Shown here: in pieces, positions 1-6,630 of the stretch | Position numbering within the stretch: the first letter of the stretch is position 1 | Layout of the letters: every line of letters starts with the position of its first letter | Source of the DNA: Clostridia bacterium | Lineage (GTDB): Bacteria; Bacillota; Clostridia; Oscillospirales; CAG-272 | Length of the DNA stretch: 6,944 nucleotides | Assembly: GCA_017382615.1 (NCBI GenBank) | Contig: JAFNZX010000348.1 | Coordinates: 1-6,944, forward strand | Reading direction: 5' to 3' | Made by a program: the position numbers and the translations under genes | The notes under the pieces: model-generated | Databases searched by the model: none | The model's input: the letters and a program-made list of their open reading frames with translations, nothing else | What the model was told of the DNA's origin: nothing

Positions 1-1601
1 GCCGTGCCGGGGGTGGGATAGTAATCCTGCACCTGCTCGGGCGCGTAGTGGTGACGCTTGAGGCACAGCGCAAGCTCGACCGCATCGCCCAAGGTAGAGC
101 CGGGGTGGCTGGACATGAGATAGGGTACGAGATATTGCTCCTTTCCGCAAGCGGCGCACAGATCGAAATATTTGTCACGGAATTGCTCGTAGACCGTGAA
201 ATCGGGCTTGCCCATGGCGCGAAGCACGGGCGAGGAGCAATGCTCGGGCGCAACCTTAAGCTGACCCGATACGTGATCCTTGACTAACTTCTTGAAAAAC
301 GCGTCGTCCTTGTCGAGCAGTAAATAGTCAAAGCGGATGCCCGAGCGGATAAAGACCTTTTTGATGCGGGGCAGGGCTTCGATTGCTTGGAGCAGCTCGA
401 TGTACTCGGTGTGATCCACCTGCAAATTGGGGCAGGGCTTGGGAGCGAGGCACTTTCTGCCGGGGCAAACGCCGTCGGTCAGCTGTTTTTGGCAGGCAGG
501 AGCGCGGAAGTTTGCGGTAGGACCGCCCACGTCGTGAATGTAGCCCTTAAAGTCGGGCATTTGGGTAATTTTCTTGGCTTCCTCCACGCAGCTCTCGATA
601 CTGCGCGAGCGCACCGTGCGTCCCTGATGGAAAGCGAGTGCGCAGAAGTTGCAGCTGCCAAAGCAGCCGCGGTTGTGCGTGACTGAGAAGCGCACCTCTT
701 CAATGCCGGGCACGCCGCCGTCCTTTTGGTAGGACGGGTGATAGGTACGGGTATAGGGCAGGGCGTAAACGTGGTCAAGCTCCTCGCGCTCAAGCGGCGG
801 CATGGGCGGGTTTTGCACCAGCATCTTGCCGTCGTAAAGCTCGCAAATGGCTTTACCGGTAATGCTGTCCTGGTTTTTGTACTGTACGCCGAATGCGCGG
901 GCATAGGCAGCCTTGTCGGTCTTGAGCTCGTTGTAGTCAAAGGTCGCGGCTACGGGGAAGTGCACCGTGTCCTCGGGCTTGCCTACCCATACCGTGCCGC
1001 GCACGTCGCGGATCTTTTTGATCGGGACGCCTTTGTCGAGCAGCTGTGCCAGGCGCACGAGAATCTTTTCGCCCATGCCGTAGGTCAGAATGTCGGCGCG
1101 GCTGTCGATGAGCAGCGAGCGGCGCACGCGATCCTCCCAGTAGTCGTAATGGGCAAAGCGGCGCAACGACGCCTCCAAGCCGCCAAGGATGATCGGAATA
1201 TCGCCGTACGCCTCGCGGATGCGGTTGGAATACACGATGGTTGCGCGGTCGGGGCGTGCGCCCATCTTGCCGCCTGCGGAATAGTAATCGTAGGTGCGCT
1301 TTTTCTTGGAAACGGTGTAGTGCGCCACCATGGAGTCAATGTTGCCCGCCGTGACCAAAAAGCCAAGTCTGGGGCGGCCAAAGGTGCGAAAGGCGTCGGC
1401 GCTTTTGTAATCGGGCTGGGAGAGGATGGCAACGCGGAAGCCTGCGTCCTCCAGCACGCGCGAGATAATGGACACGCCAAACGAGGGGTGATCCACGTAG
1501 GCGTCGCCCGTGACGTATACGAAATCGGGCGCATCCCAGCCAAGATCTGCCATTTCGGCAGCGTTTATGGGTAAAAATCCGTTGTTTTTAACTTCAGACA
1601 T
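1..1601 (-). CDS. ygiQ: YgiQ-family (UPF0313) radical SAM protein, 3' end outside the window
   Basis: The gene enters from the left edge; 533 codons are visible, ending in the family-typical QVQDYYPTPGT stretch. It opens MSEVKNNGFLPIN, followed by the YgiQ N-terminal domain with GDAYVDHPSFG (about residues 32-42), TAGNIDSMVAHYT (84-96) and ILGGLEASLRRFAHYDYW (139-155). The radical SAM core carries the CxxxCxxC iron-sulfur cluster motif RGCFGSCNFCA, with Cys313, Cys317 and Cys320. The family binds a 4Fe-4S cluster and S-adenosylmethionine, probably in the cytosol; its substrate is not established. ATG 1601 is the first start after an in-frame TAG at 1616-1614, which is also the spoVM stop codon. 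A weak AGGAAA ribosome site overlaps that stop, suggesting translational coupling to spoVM. Relatives are about 600-750 residues long, so the C-terminal part is missing here. Family assignment is confident; biochemical function is unknown. Confidence 0.93.
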   Translation of the reverse strand, partial: MSEVKNNGFLPINAAEMADLGWDAPDFVYVTGDAYVDHPSFGVSIISRVLEDAGFRVAILSQPDYKSADAFRTFGRPRLGFLVTAGNIDSMVAHYTVSKKKRTYDYYSAGGKMGARPDRATIVYSNRIREAYGDIPIILGGLEASLRRFAHYDYWEDRVRRSLLIDSRADILTYGMGEKILVRLAQLLDKGVPIKKIRDVRGTVWVGKPEDTVHFPVAATFDYNELKTDKAAYARAFGVQYKNQDSITGKAICELYDGKMLVQNPPMPPLEREELDHVYALPYTRTYHPSYQKDGGVPGIEEVRFSVTHNRGCFGSCNFCALAFHQGRTVRSRSIESCVEEAKKITQMPDFKGYIHDVGGPTANFRAPACQKQLTDGVCPGRKCLAPKPCPNLQVDHTEYIELLQAIEALPRIKKVFIRSGIRFDYLLLDKDDAFFKKLVKDHVSGQLKVAPEHCSSPVLRAMGKPDFTVYEQFRDKYFDLCAACGKEQYLVPYLMSSHPGSTLGDAVELALCLKRHHYAPEQVQDYYPTPGT

Positions 1602-1613
1602 GGATGTAATTTC

Positions 1614-1691
1614 CTATCGGTTTTTATTTTTGGTAAAGAAGCGAATGATTGCGGAAATGAATTTCGGGGTCTTGACGGTCATGACCTTCAT
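1614..1691 (-). CDS. spoVM: SpoVM, stage V sporulation protein M (25 aa)
   Basis: This 25-codon gene reads MKVMTVKTPKFISAII followed by RFFTKNKNR. Aligned from memory to B. subtilis SpoVM (MKFYTIKLPKFLGGIVRAML...), it shares Met1, Lys2, Thr5, Lys7, Pro9, Lys10, Phe11, Ile15 and Arg17, and the length is almost the same (25 versus 26). SpoVM is an amphipathic helix that sits on the convex forespore membrane, recruits the coat ATPase SpoIVA and is a substrate of FtsH. Pro9, important for its membrane placement, is present. A near-perfect Shine-Dalgarno AAAGGAG (1699-1705) lies 7 bases before the ATG. The gene lies directly downstream of thiN, as in B. subtilis. In B. subtilis it is transcribed by mother-cell sigma E; no clear sigma-E promoter is visible here. 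The start, ribosome site, motif and context agree, so confidence is high despite the small size. Confidence 0.93.
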   Translation of the reverse strand: MKVMTVKTPKFISAIIRFFTKNKNR

Positions 1692-1712
1692 AGCAGATCT
1701 CCTTTCGGCTTT

Positions 1713-1741
1713 TTGCTAAAAGGATATGCCGCAAGTGTCAA
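1713..1741 (-). promoter_or_regulatory. Candidate promoter for spoVM-ygiQ
   Basis: In the 55-base thiN-spoVM gap the minus strand has a perfect -35 hexamer TTGACA (1741-1736), a 17-base spacer and a poor -10 TAGCAA (1718-1713, three of six matches to TATAAT). Transcription would begin some 15-20 bases before the spoVM ATG, leaving room for its ribosome site. An alternative reading is a partial sigma-E -35-like GCATATC in the same gap, but no matching CATACAAT-type -10 follows at the right distance. The -35 match is seen; promoter function is a guess. Confidence 0.3.
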
Positions 1742-1746
1742 AAGCG

Positions 1747-2373
1747 TTACGCCTCGCGTGATTCAATGATATAAAGTCCGCCCTTTTTGACAGTGACCAT
1801 GGCGCAGTTGCCTGTGATCTCGTTGGAAACGGCAAATTGCAGCCTGCGGTGCACGGGCTGCTTTTTGAGCTCGTACTTGCAGCCCTGAATGCTGACGCCC
1901 TTGCAGGTGTCGTCGGCGGCAATCAGGGAGAGGTACTTGAAGTCGCTGCGTAGGATGATGATGCCGGAATTGCGGATAAAGCGCGCGCGGTTATAGCCGT
2001 CGGTGATATATCCCATGACGCGGCGCGCGTACAAGTCCTCCAGAATGCAGAGGTTGGCAAGCGTGTGGTCAAGTCTGCCCGAAAGGCCGCCTACGAGAAT
2101 GATCTCGTCTGCGCCACGCGCGATGGCGGTTTCAATGCAGACCTGCGAGTCGGTCAGATCCTTCTCTGCAGGCAGTTCGATGATCTCAATGCCGTCGTCC
2201 ACGCGCTGTTTGGAAAAGGAATCAAAGTCTCCCACGGCTACGTGTACGGGGTGACCGAGCTTTTTGGCGTTTTGGTAGCCGCCGTCCGCGGCAATGCAAA
2301 GGTCACCGTCGGCAGGCTTTTCAGTGATATGGTCGGGGAAGATCGCACCTCCCACGTAAATAAATGCTTTCAT
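1747..2373 (-). CDS. thiN: Thiamine pyrophosphokinase (208 aa)
   Basis: The enzyme transfers pyrophosphate from ATP to thiamine to make thiamine pyrophosphate in the cytosol, as a salvage step. The N-terminal catalytic domain shows the family signatures: IAADGGYQNA (27-36), the acidic VGDFDS (47-52), EKDLTDSQ (70-77, metal and ATP binding) and GGLSGRLDHTLANL (95-108, thiamine-pocket region). The C-terminal part (about 135-208) corresponds to the small beta-rich thiamine-binding domain. A length of 208 residues fits bacterial ThiN (about 210-215). The ATG at 2373 has a strong GAGAGGGG ribosome site (2380-2387) at 6 bases spacing. That site overlaps the rsgA stop codon TGA, so translation is probably coupled to rsgA. 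No TPP riboswitch is visible upstream. In B. subtilis rpe lies between rsgA and thiN; here the gap is only 12 bases. Confidence 0.95.
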   Translation of the reverse strand: MKAFIYVGGAIFPDHITEKPADGDLCIAADGGYQNAKKLGHPVHVAVGDFDSFSKQRVDDGIEIIELPAEKDLTDSQVCIETAIARGADEIILVGGLSGRLDHTLANLCILEDLYARRVMGYITDGYNRARFIRNSGIIILRSDFKYLSLIAADDTCKGVSIQGCKYELKKQPVHRRLQFAVSNEITGNCAMVTVKKGGLYIIESREA

Positions 2374-2385
2374 TGCGTTCCCCTC

Positions 2386-3300
2386 TCAGTCCCAGTCGTG
2401 CTTGTTTTTGAGTACGTCGTAAATGGCAACAAAGCTGTCGTGGCGGGATTTGGCAATCTCGCCTCTCTTAACGGCTTCCAGGATGGCGCAGCCCTGCTCC
2501 TTGGTGTGGGAGCACTTGGTAAAGCGGCAGTTTCCCAGATGCGGCGCGAATTCACGCATGGTCAAGGGGAGGTCGTCCTTGGTAAAAAAGTTGAAGCGGG
2601 CAAAATCCAGCATGGAAAAGCCGGGGGTGTCGGCTATGTAGCCGCTTTCTGTGCCGGGCATACGGAAAAGCTCTACCGTGCGCGTGGTGTGCTTGCCGCG
2701 CTCGATCTTGCGGCTGACCTCACCCGTCTGCAGCTCCAAGGCAGGGAACAGTGCGTTGAGCAGCGTGGATTTGCCCACGCCCGAAGCGCCTGCAAAGGCG
2801 GAAATGCTGCCCTCGCAGTGGGTCTTGACGTATTCGCGCAGCGCGTCCACACCGTAGCCGTCCTTGCTGCAGGTACAAAAGGCGTCAAAGCCCGCGCCCG
2901 CGTAAAGCGCGCGCAATTCTTCTGCGTAATCGGGGTTTGCGTCGTATTTGGTCACCACGATGACGGGGGTGATGTGATGGTGCTCCAAGATGCAGATCAG
3001 CTTGTCCACGGTTTCCAGAACGGGCAAGGGCTTGGCGGCGGCAAGCGTGACGAACATGATATCTAAGTTTGCAAGCGGGGGACGAATGAGCGCATTTTTA
3101 CGCTCCTCGATATCCGCAATCATGGCGTCGCCCGTGGGGTCAAACTCCAAGGACACAATATCACCCACCAAGGGGGTCAGATTTTCATGCCGAAAAGCCC
3201 CCTTTGCGCGGCAGGCAACGGGGGGATTTTGGTCGGGGAACTGCACTTGATAAAGGCCGCCAACACCCTTGATGATTCTTCCTATGTTGGTGTTTTCCAT
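2386..3300 (-). CDS. rsgA: RsgA, ribosome small-subunit assembly GTPase (304 aa)
   Basis: RsgA (YloQ/CpgA/YjeQ) is a circularly permuted GTPase that binds the 30S subunit late in assembly and releases with GTP hydrolysis. Residues 1 to about 70 form the OB-fold RNA-binding domain. The permuted GTPase domain follows: the G4 motif TKYD (117-120, Thr where many GTPases have Asn, common in this family), then G1/P-loop GASGVGKST (171-179), then G3 DTPG (224-227). A zinc site follows as C-x4-C-x-H-x5-C (Cys258, Cys263, His265, Cys271). The ATG at 3300, giving MENTNIGR, is preferred over an upstream in-frame ATG at 3360. The longer form would overlap the end of rlmN and add 20 unlike residues, while AAGGAT (3310-3315) sits 9 bases from 3300. 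It lies 17 bases after rlmN, where prpC-prkC would usually be found. Confidence 0.96.
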   Translation of the reverse strand: MENTNIGRIIKGVGGLYQVQFPDQNPPVACRAKGAFRHENLTPLVGDIVSLEFDPTGDAMIADIEERKNALIRPPLANLDIMFVTLAAAKPLPVLETVDKLICILEHHHITPVIVVTKYDANPDYAEELRALYAGAGFDAFCTCSKDGYGVDALREYVKTHCEGSISAFAGASGVGKSTLLNALFPALELQTGEVSRKIERGKHTTRTVELFRMPGTESGYIADTPGFSMLDFARFNFFTKDDLPLTMREFAPHLGNCRFTKCSHTKEQGCAILEAVKRGEIAKSRHDSFVAIYDVLKNKHDWD

Positions 3301-3317
3301 GTATGATAGATCCTTTT

Positions 3318-4385
3318 TTATGATTGCGATTTTTGATCCGCGCGGCGCAGCTGTCCGCAAGCGGCGTTGATGTCCGCGCCCAGCCTTCTGCGCACCGTTG
3401 CGCGCACGCCCTTCTTTTCCAAAGTAGCGGCAAACGCCTTGATCGCCTTGTCGTCCGAGCGGTCAAAGCCGGTCTCCTCCACGGGGTTGACGGGAATTAA
3501 GTTGACGTGAATGGGCATGGTATCCGTGCGCGAGCGCAGGCGGGAGTTGAGCACGTTTGCAAGCTGCTCAGCGGCAGCGACAGAGTCGTTTTTGCCGCGA
3601 ATGAGCGTGTATTCAAAGGAAATGCGCCTGCCCGTGGCTGCAAAGTAGTCCTTGCATGCCGAGAGCAGCGCGTCCACGCCCCATTTTTGGTTGATGGGCA
3701 TGATAGAGGAGCGCGTCGTGTCGTCGCAGGCGTGCAGGGAGATGGAGAGCGTGATGGGCAGGTCGTGCTTGGCAAGCTCGTAGATCTTGTCAACTACGCC
3801 GCAGGTGGAAAGCGAGATGTGGCGGTAGCCGATGCAAATGCCGCCCTCAACGTTGACCAGCCGGAGAAATTTGACCACGTTGTCAAAGTTGTCAAGCGGT
3901 TCGCCGATGCCCATCATGACGATACCGCCGATGCGGGCGTCCGGATCGTCTGCGCTGATGTCCTTTTGCGCGGCAATGACCTGACCGATCAGCTCTGCAG
4001 GACTCAGGTCGCGCACGCGACCGCCAATGGTGGAGGCGCAGAATTTGCAGCCCATGCGGCAGCCCACCTGCGAGGAAATGCAGATGGTGGAGCCGTGCTT
4101 GTAGTGCATGACCACCGATTCCACGCAGTTGCCGTCCTCAAGCTCAAAAAGGTATTTAATGGTGCCGTCAATGGCGGAAACTAACTTGCGGCGCACCGCG
4201 GGCAGGTGATAGGTGGTCACCTCTGCGAGCTTTGCCACGGTCTTTTTGCCCACGTTGGAAATTTCAGCGGGGGCAAGACCCTTGTGCAGCCCCTCAAAGA
4301 GCTGACGCGCGCGGTATTTTGGCTCGCCGAGCTGTGCCATCAAGGCTTCAAGCTCCTCGGGGAGCAGGGAGAGAATGTTTTGCAT
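3318..4385 (-). CDS. rlmN: RlmN, dual-specificity RNA m2A methyltransferase (355 aa)
   Basis: This radical SAM enzyme methylates C2 of A2503 in 23S rRNA and of A37 in certain tRNAs, supporting decoding and peptidyl-transferase function. The N-terminal accessory domain spans about residues 1-90. The cluster motif CRMGCKFCAST gives Cys109, Cys113 and Cys116. The SAM-binding GEP motif is in MMGIGEPLDN (157-166). The C-terminal Cys343 in NAACGQLR is the methyl-carrying and resolving cysteine characteristic of RlmN/Cfr. Cfr is a less likely reading, given the housekeeping context and the family-typical sequence. ATG 4385 (MQNILSLLPEELE) has GGAG (4392-4395) 6 bases upstream. An in-frame extension to 4517 would read through the palindromic element and is rejected. 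The gene follows rsmB as in B. subtilis, but the gap is 188 bases because of the inserted repeat. Confidence 0.96.
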   Translation of the reverse strand: MQNILSLLPEELEALMAQLGEPKYRARQLFEGLHKGLAPAEISNVGKKTVAKLAEVTTYHLPAVRRKLVSAIDGTIKYLFELEDGNCVESVVMHYKHGSTICISSQVGCRMGCKFCASTIGGRVRDLSPAELIGQVIAAQKDISADDPDARIGGIVMMGIGEPLDNFDNVVKFLRLVNVEGGICIGYRHISLSTCGVVDKIYELAKHDLPITLSISLHACDDTTRSSIMPINQKWGVDALLSACKDYFAATGRRISFEYTLIRGKNDSVAAAEQLANVLNSRLRSRTDTMPIHVNLIPVNPVEETGFDRSDDKAIKAFAATLEKKGVRATVRRRLGADINAACGQLRRADQKSQS

Positions 4386-4451
4386 GTTGTTCTCCGTATT
4401 GATTGTGAATTGGTGAGATGATATGTCGGTTGCGCGATGGGGCATTGCCTT

Positions 4452-4553
4452 GTAGGGGCGACCATTGGTCGTCCCGACAAAACGGTGCCGATCATGTTTC
4501 CCCATACGGTTGTCCAAATGGGTTTACACGGGACGACCAATGGTCGCCCCTAC
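4452..4553. repeat. 102-base palindromic element (MITE/REP-like) between rsmB and rlmN
   Basis: Two perfect 25-base inverted arms, 4452-4476 and 4529-4553, begin GTAGGGGCGACC and end GGTCGCCCCTAC; they enclose 52 bases. After three unpaired positions, four further inward bases also pair (4480-4483 with 4522-4525). Each arm is itself nearly palindromic around CGACCA-T-TGGTCG, so the transcript can fold either as one long hairpin or as two short ones. No open reading frame lies inside. GTAGGGGCGACC-type arms resemble dispersed REP/MITE sequences I recall from gut Firmicutes genomes; I could not check this. No U-run follows either end, so it is not a classical intrinsic terminator, though it could protect RNA ends or attenuate transcription of rlmN and the genes beyond. 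The rest of the gap (4386-4451 and 4554-4573) holds only the rlmN ribosome site. Confidence 0.9.
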
Positions 4554-4573
4554 GTTATGATATATACGTTCGC

Positions 4574-5896
4574 TTAATGCATTTTACGTAATTTTGCAAT
4601 AAAGAACCCGTCGGTGCCGTGCGTGTCGGGCAGAAGCGTCAGCATACCGCCCTCGCTTTGGATATCGCCCACGGCAAAATCCTCTGCGGAAAATTCGGGG
4701 TGGGATGCCAGAAAACGCGCCACGTTGTGCTCGTTTTCCTCGGGGAAAATGGTGCAGGTGGAATACACCAGCACGCCGCCGTCCTTGACGTAACGGCAGC
4801 AGTTTTCCAAAATCGCATACTGAATATCGGGCAGTGCGGCTGCGTCCGCAAGATCCTTATAGCGGATCTCGGGCTTTTTTGCCAGCACGCCAAAGCCGGA
4901 GCAGGGCACGTCGCAAAGCACGCGGTCGGCTTTGCCTGCAAGTGCCGGATCAAAATTGCGCGCATCACGCTCGCGCACCTCAATGACGTCAATGCCCAAG
5001 CGTGCAGCACCGCTTTGTATCAGCGAAAGCTTGCTTTGGTGCAAATCGCAGGCGAGAATTTTGCCTGTGTTCTGCATTTTGATCGCCGTGCCAAAGGTTT
5101 TGGAGCCGGGGCAGGCGCAGGAGTCGATGACAAAGTCATCGGGGCGTGCGTCCAAGGCTTCCACGCAAATCTGCGAGGCAAGGTCTTGCACGAACACTTG
5201 TCCGTCTGCCAATTGGGGAGAGCCCGAGGGCACGAAATCCAAAACGCGCAGCGCGGTGGAGGGTGCGTCAAAGCCGTGCACGCGGTAGCCCAGCGCACAA
5301 AGCTCACTTGTCATTTGTTCAGGGGAAATTTTAAGCGTATTGACGCGCAGCGTCACGGGTGGTGCGTGGCCAAAGGCTTCCATAACGGATTCCGCGCGCT
5401 GTGCACCAAAGATCTCCACCAGCTTTTTGCAAAGCGGTACGGGAATGGAGTAAGTAACCGAAAGGAAGCGGTAAAGATCGCTTGCCTTATCGGGGAAGGG
5501 GAGGTCGTGTCCGCGGCGCGTATATTCACGCAATACGGCGTTGACAAAGCCGCGTGCACGGCGGGGGGCAAGAGAGACCGTCTCGCTCACGGCAGCGTGC
5601 GCGGGAATGCGGTCAAGGTAGCGCAGCTGGTAAAGTCCCATGCGCACTAAATTGCGCACCGTGCCGTCTAAGGTTTCCATGGGGCGTGAGGAAAGCGCGT
5701 CCGCCATATAGTCCAGCGTCAGTCTGCGCTCGGTCACACCGTACACAAGAATGGTGACCAGCGCCTTGTCGGGCGCGGAAAGATTGCTTTTTTTCAGAGC
5801 TGCGTCCAGGGCAAGATTGGTGTATTGTCCTGCCGAATCGGTTTTATTGAGAATTTGCAGCGCAAGGGCGCGTGCGGGATTGAGCGTTTGTTCCAT
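4574..5896 (-). CDS. rsmB: RsmB, 16S rRNA m5C967 methyltransferase (440 aa)
   Basis: RsmB (Sun/YloM) uses SAM to methylate C5 of cytosine 967 of 16S rRNA. Residues 1 to about 130 form the NusB-like RNA-binding domain, ending in RGFVNAVLREYTRRG (115-129). The Rossmann methyltransferase domain has motif I DSCACPGSKTFG (258-269), the acidic DLH (284-286), and motif IV DVPCSGFGVL (329-338) with Cys332. Motif VI is STCT (379-382), with the probable nucleophile Cys381. GTDGFFIAKLRK closes the protein as in RsmB/RsmF relatives. Motif I departs from the commoner AAPGGKT, but the lysine and the Asp258 fold position are kept. The ATG at 5896 overlaps the yugP stop as TGATG, with AGGAG (5906-5910) 9 bases upstream inside yugP. 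A longer in-frame form to 6034 would lie entirely within yugP and is rejected. The length is normal for the family. Confidence 0.96.
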   Translation of the reverse strand: MEQTLNPARALALQILNKTDSAGQYTNLALDAALKKSNLSAPDKALVTILVYGVTERRLTLDYMADALSSRPMETLDGTVRNLVRMGLYQLRYLDRIPAHAAVSETVSLAPRRARGFVNAVLREYTRRGHDLPFPDKASDLYRFLSVTYSIPVPLCKKLVEIFGAQRAESVMEAFGHAPPVTLRVNTLKISPEQMTSELCALGYRVHGFDAPSTALRVLDFVPSGSPQLADGQVFVQDLASQICVEALDARPDDFVIDSCACPGSKTFGTAIKMQNTGKILACDLHQSKLSLIQSGAARLGIDVIEVRERDARNFDPALAGKADRVLCDVPCSGFGVLAKKPEIRYKDLADAAALPDIQYAILENCCRYVKDGGVLVYSTCTIFPEENEHNVARFLASHPEFSAEDFAVGDIQSEGGMLTLLPDTHGTDGFFIAKLRKMH

Positions 5897-6615
5897 CAGC
5901 GTCGTCTCCTGAAAATGAGAATCAAGCGGAACAGCGAGAGCAGCGAGGTAGCAAGAGCTGCTACGTAGGTCATGGCTGCCGCGCTGAGTACCTGCCCTGC
6001 TGCGCGGTGCTCCTCCTTGGTCAGCGTGCCCCAACCGTCCAGAATACGCAAAGCGCGGCGCGAGGCGTTAAACTCCACGGGCAGCGTGACCAGCTGGAAG
6101 AGGGTGCTGAAGGAATACAGCCCAATGCCGCTGACCATCAAGAAATCAGAGATGGGGTTGGCTGCCTGAATAAAGAAATACGAGATAAAAAGACCGATCA
6201 AAAACAGGGGCATAGCCAGTCCCGCACCAATTCTGGTCAGCGGAATGACGGCTGCACGCACGCGGATGGGGAAGTAATCCTGCGCGTACTGCACGGCGTG
6301 TCCTGCCTCGTGTGCGGCAACGCCCACGGCAGCGGTATTTGCGCCGCTGTACACCTCGTCGGATAGGCGAATGACGTTTTCTTTGGGGTCGTAGTGGTCG
6401 GTCAAGTGTCCGCCCACGCGCTCGATGGAAACGTCGTAAAGTCCGTTGTCGTCCAATATTTTACGTGCTGCCTGCGCGCCCGTAATGCCGCGTGAGGTCC
6501 TGATTCCGCTGCCCCACGTAAACGCGCGATTGACGCGGTATTGCGCGATCAGCGCAAAGATAAATGCGGGGAGCAGCAAAAAGAGTGTCCAGTCGAAAAA
6601 GGAATAATAAAACAT
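5896..6615 (-). CDS. yugP: YugP-like membrane zinc metallopeptidase (239 aa)
   Basis: The protein belongs to the neutral zinc metallopeptidase family Zn_peptidase_2, seen as YugP in B. subtilis. It has an N-terminal hydrophobic segment (about 8-25). The family core DHYDPKENVIRLSDEVY (73-89) leads to the zinc-binding and catalytic HEAGH (102-106: His102, Glu103, His106). Glu181 in PVEFNASRRAL is the likely third ligand. Further hydrophobic stretches at about 130-150, 155-178 and 209-235 indicate an integral membrane protein, ending in a basic FRRRR tail. Substrates are unknown. In many Clostridia this gene sits between fmt and rsmB, which fits here. ATG 6615 is the first start after an in-frame TAG eight to six bases upstream. 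Its ribosome site GGAGG (6630-6634) lies 14 bases away, unusually far, because of an 8-base tandem duplication. Confidence 0.93.
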   Translation of the reverse strand: MFYYSFFDWTLFLLLPAFIFALIAQYRVNRAFTWGSGIRTSRGITGAQAARKILDDNGLYDVSIERVGGHLTDHYDPKENVIRLSDEVYSGANTAAVGVAAHEAGHAVQYAQDYFPIRVRAAVIPLTRIGAGLAMPLFLIGLFISYFFIQAANPISDFLMVSGIGLYSFSTLFQLVTLPVEFNASRRALRILDGWGTLTKEEHRAAGQVLSAAAMTYVAALATSLLSLFRLILIFRRRR

Positions 6616-6630
6616 ATATAACTATATAAC
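6615..6630 (-). repeat. Exact 8-base tandem duplication in the yugP ribosome-binding region
   Basis: On the minus strand GGAG is followed by GTTATATA twice in a row and then TG. The last A of the second copy is the A of the yugP ATG. With two copies the spacing from GGAGG (6630-6634) to ATG is 14 bases; with a single copy it would be 6, close to optimal. The coding sequence is unchanged either way. The repeat is seen directly; an effect on translation is inferred. Confidence 0.85.

Noticed and set aside
117..120. RsgA G4 motif TKYD (protein residues 117-120, not nucleotide positions) instead of NKxD as a defect
   Set aside because: Thr at this position is common in the RsgA/CpgA family, and the P-loop, G3 and zinc residues are all intact.
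726..1574. Plus-strand open frame (282 codons) opposite ygiQ
   Set aside because: It is antisense to the YgiQ coding sequence, which carries clear family motifs; the frame is a codon-bias shadow.
2065..3066. Long plus-strand open frame (333 codons) across thiN and rsgA
   Set aside because: It is antisense to two intact, motif-bearing genes, has no recognisable domain or ribosome site, and arises from GC-rich codon use on the other strand.
3301..3360. N-terminal extension of RsgA by 20 residues
   Set aside because: It overlaps the end of rlmN, and MENTNIGR at 3300 fits both the family start and the ribosome site.
4386..4517. N-terminal extension of RlmN by 44 residues
   Set aside because: It reads through one arm and the centre of the palindromic element and has no family similarity; ATG 4385 has a good ribosome site.
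4452..4553. Palindromic element read as a rho-independent terminator
   Set aside because: Neither strand has a U-run after the stem, and genes of the same cluster continue beyond it.
4619..5650. Long plus-strand open frame (343 codons) opposite rsmB
   Set aside because: It is antisense to the conserved RsmB catalytic domain; the composition is repetitive in Ala, Gly, His and Val with no family motif.
5897..6034. N-terminal extension of RsmB by 46 residues
   Set aside because: It lies wholly inside yugP; the TGATG junction with AGGAG gives the expected RsmB start.
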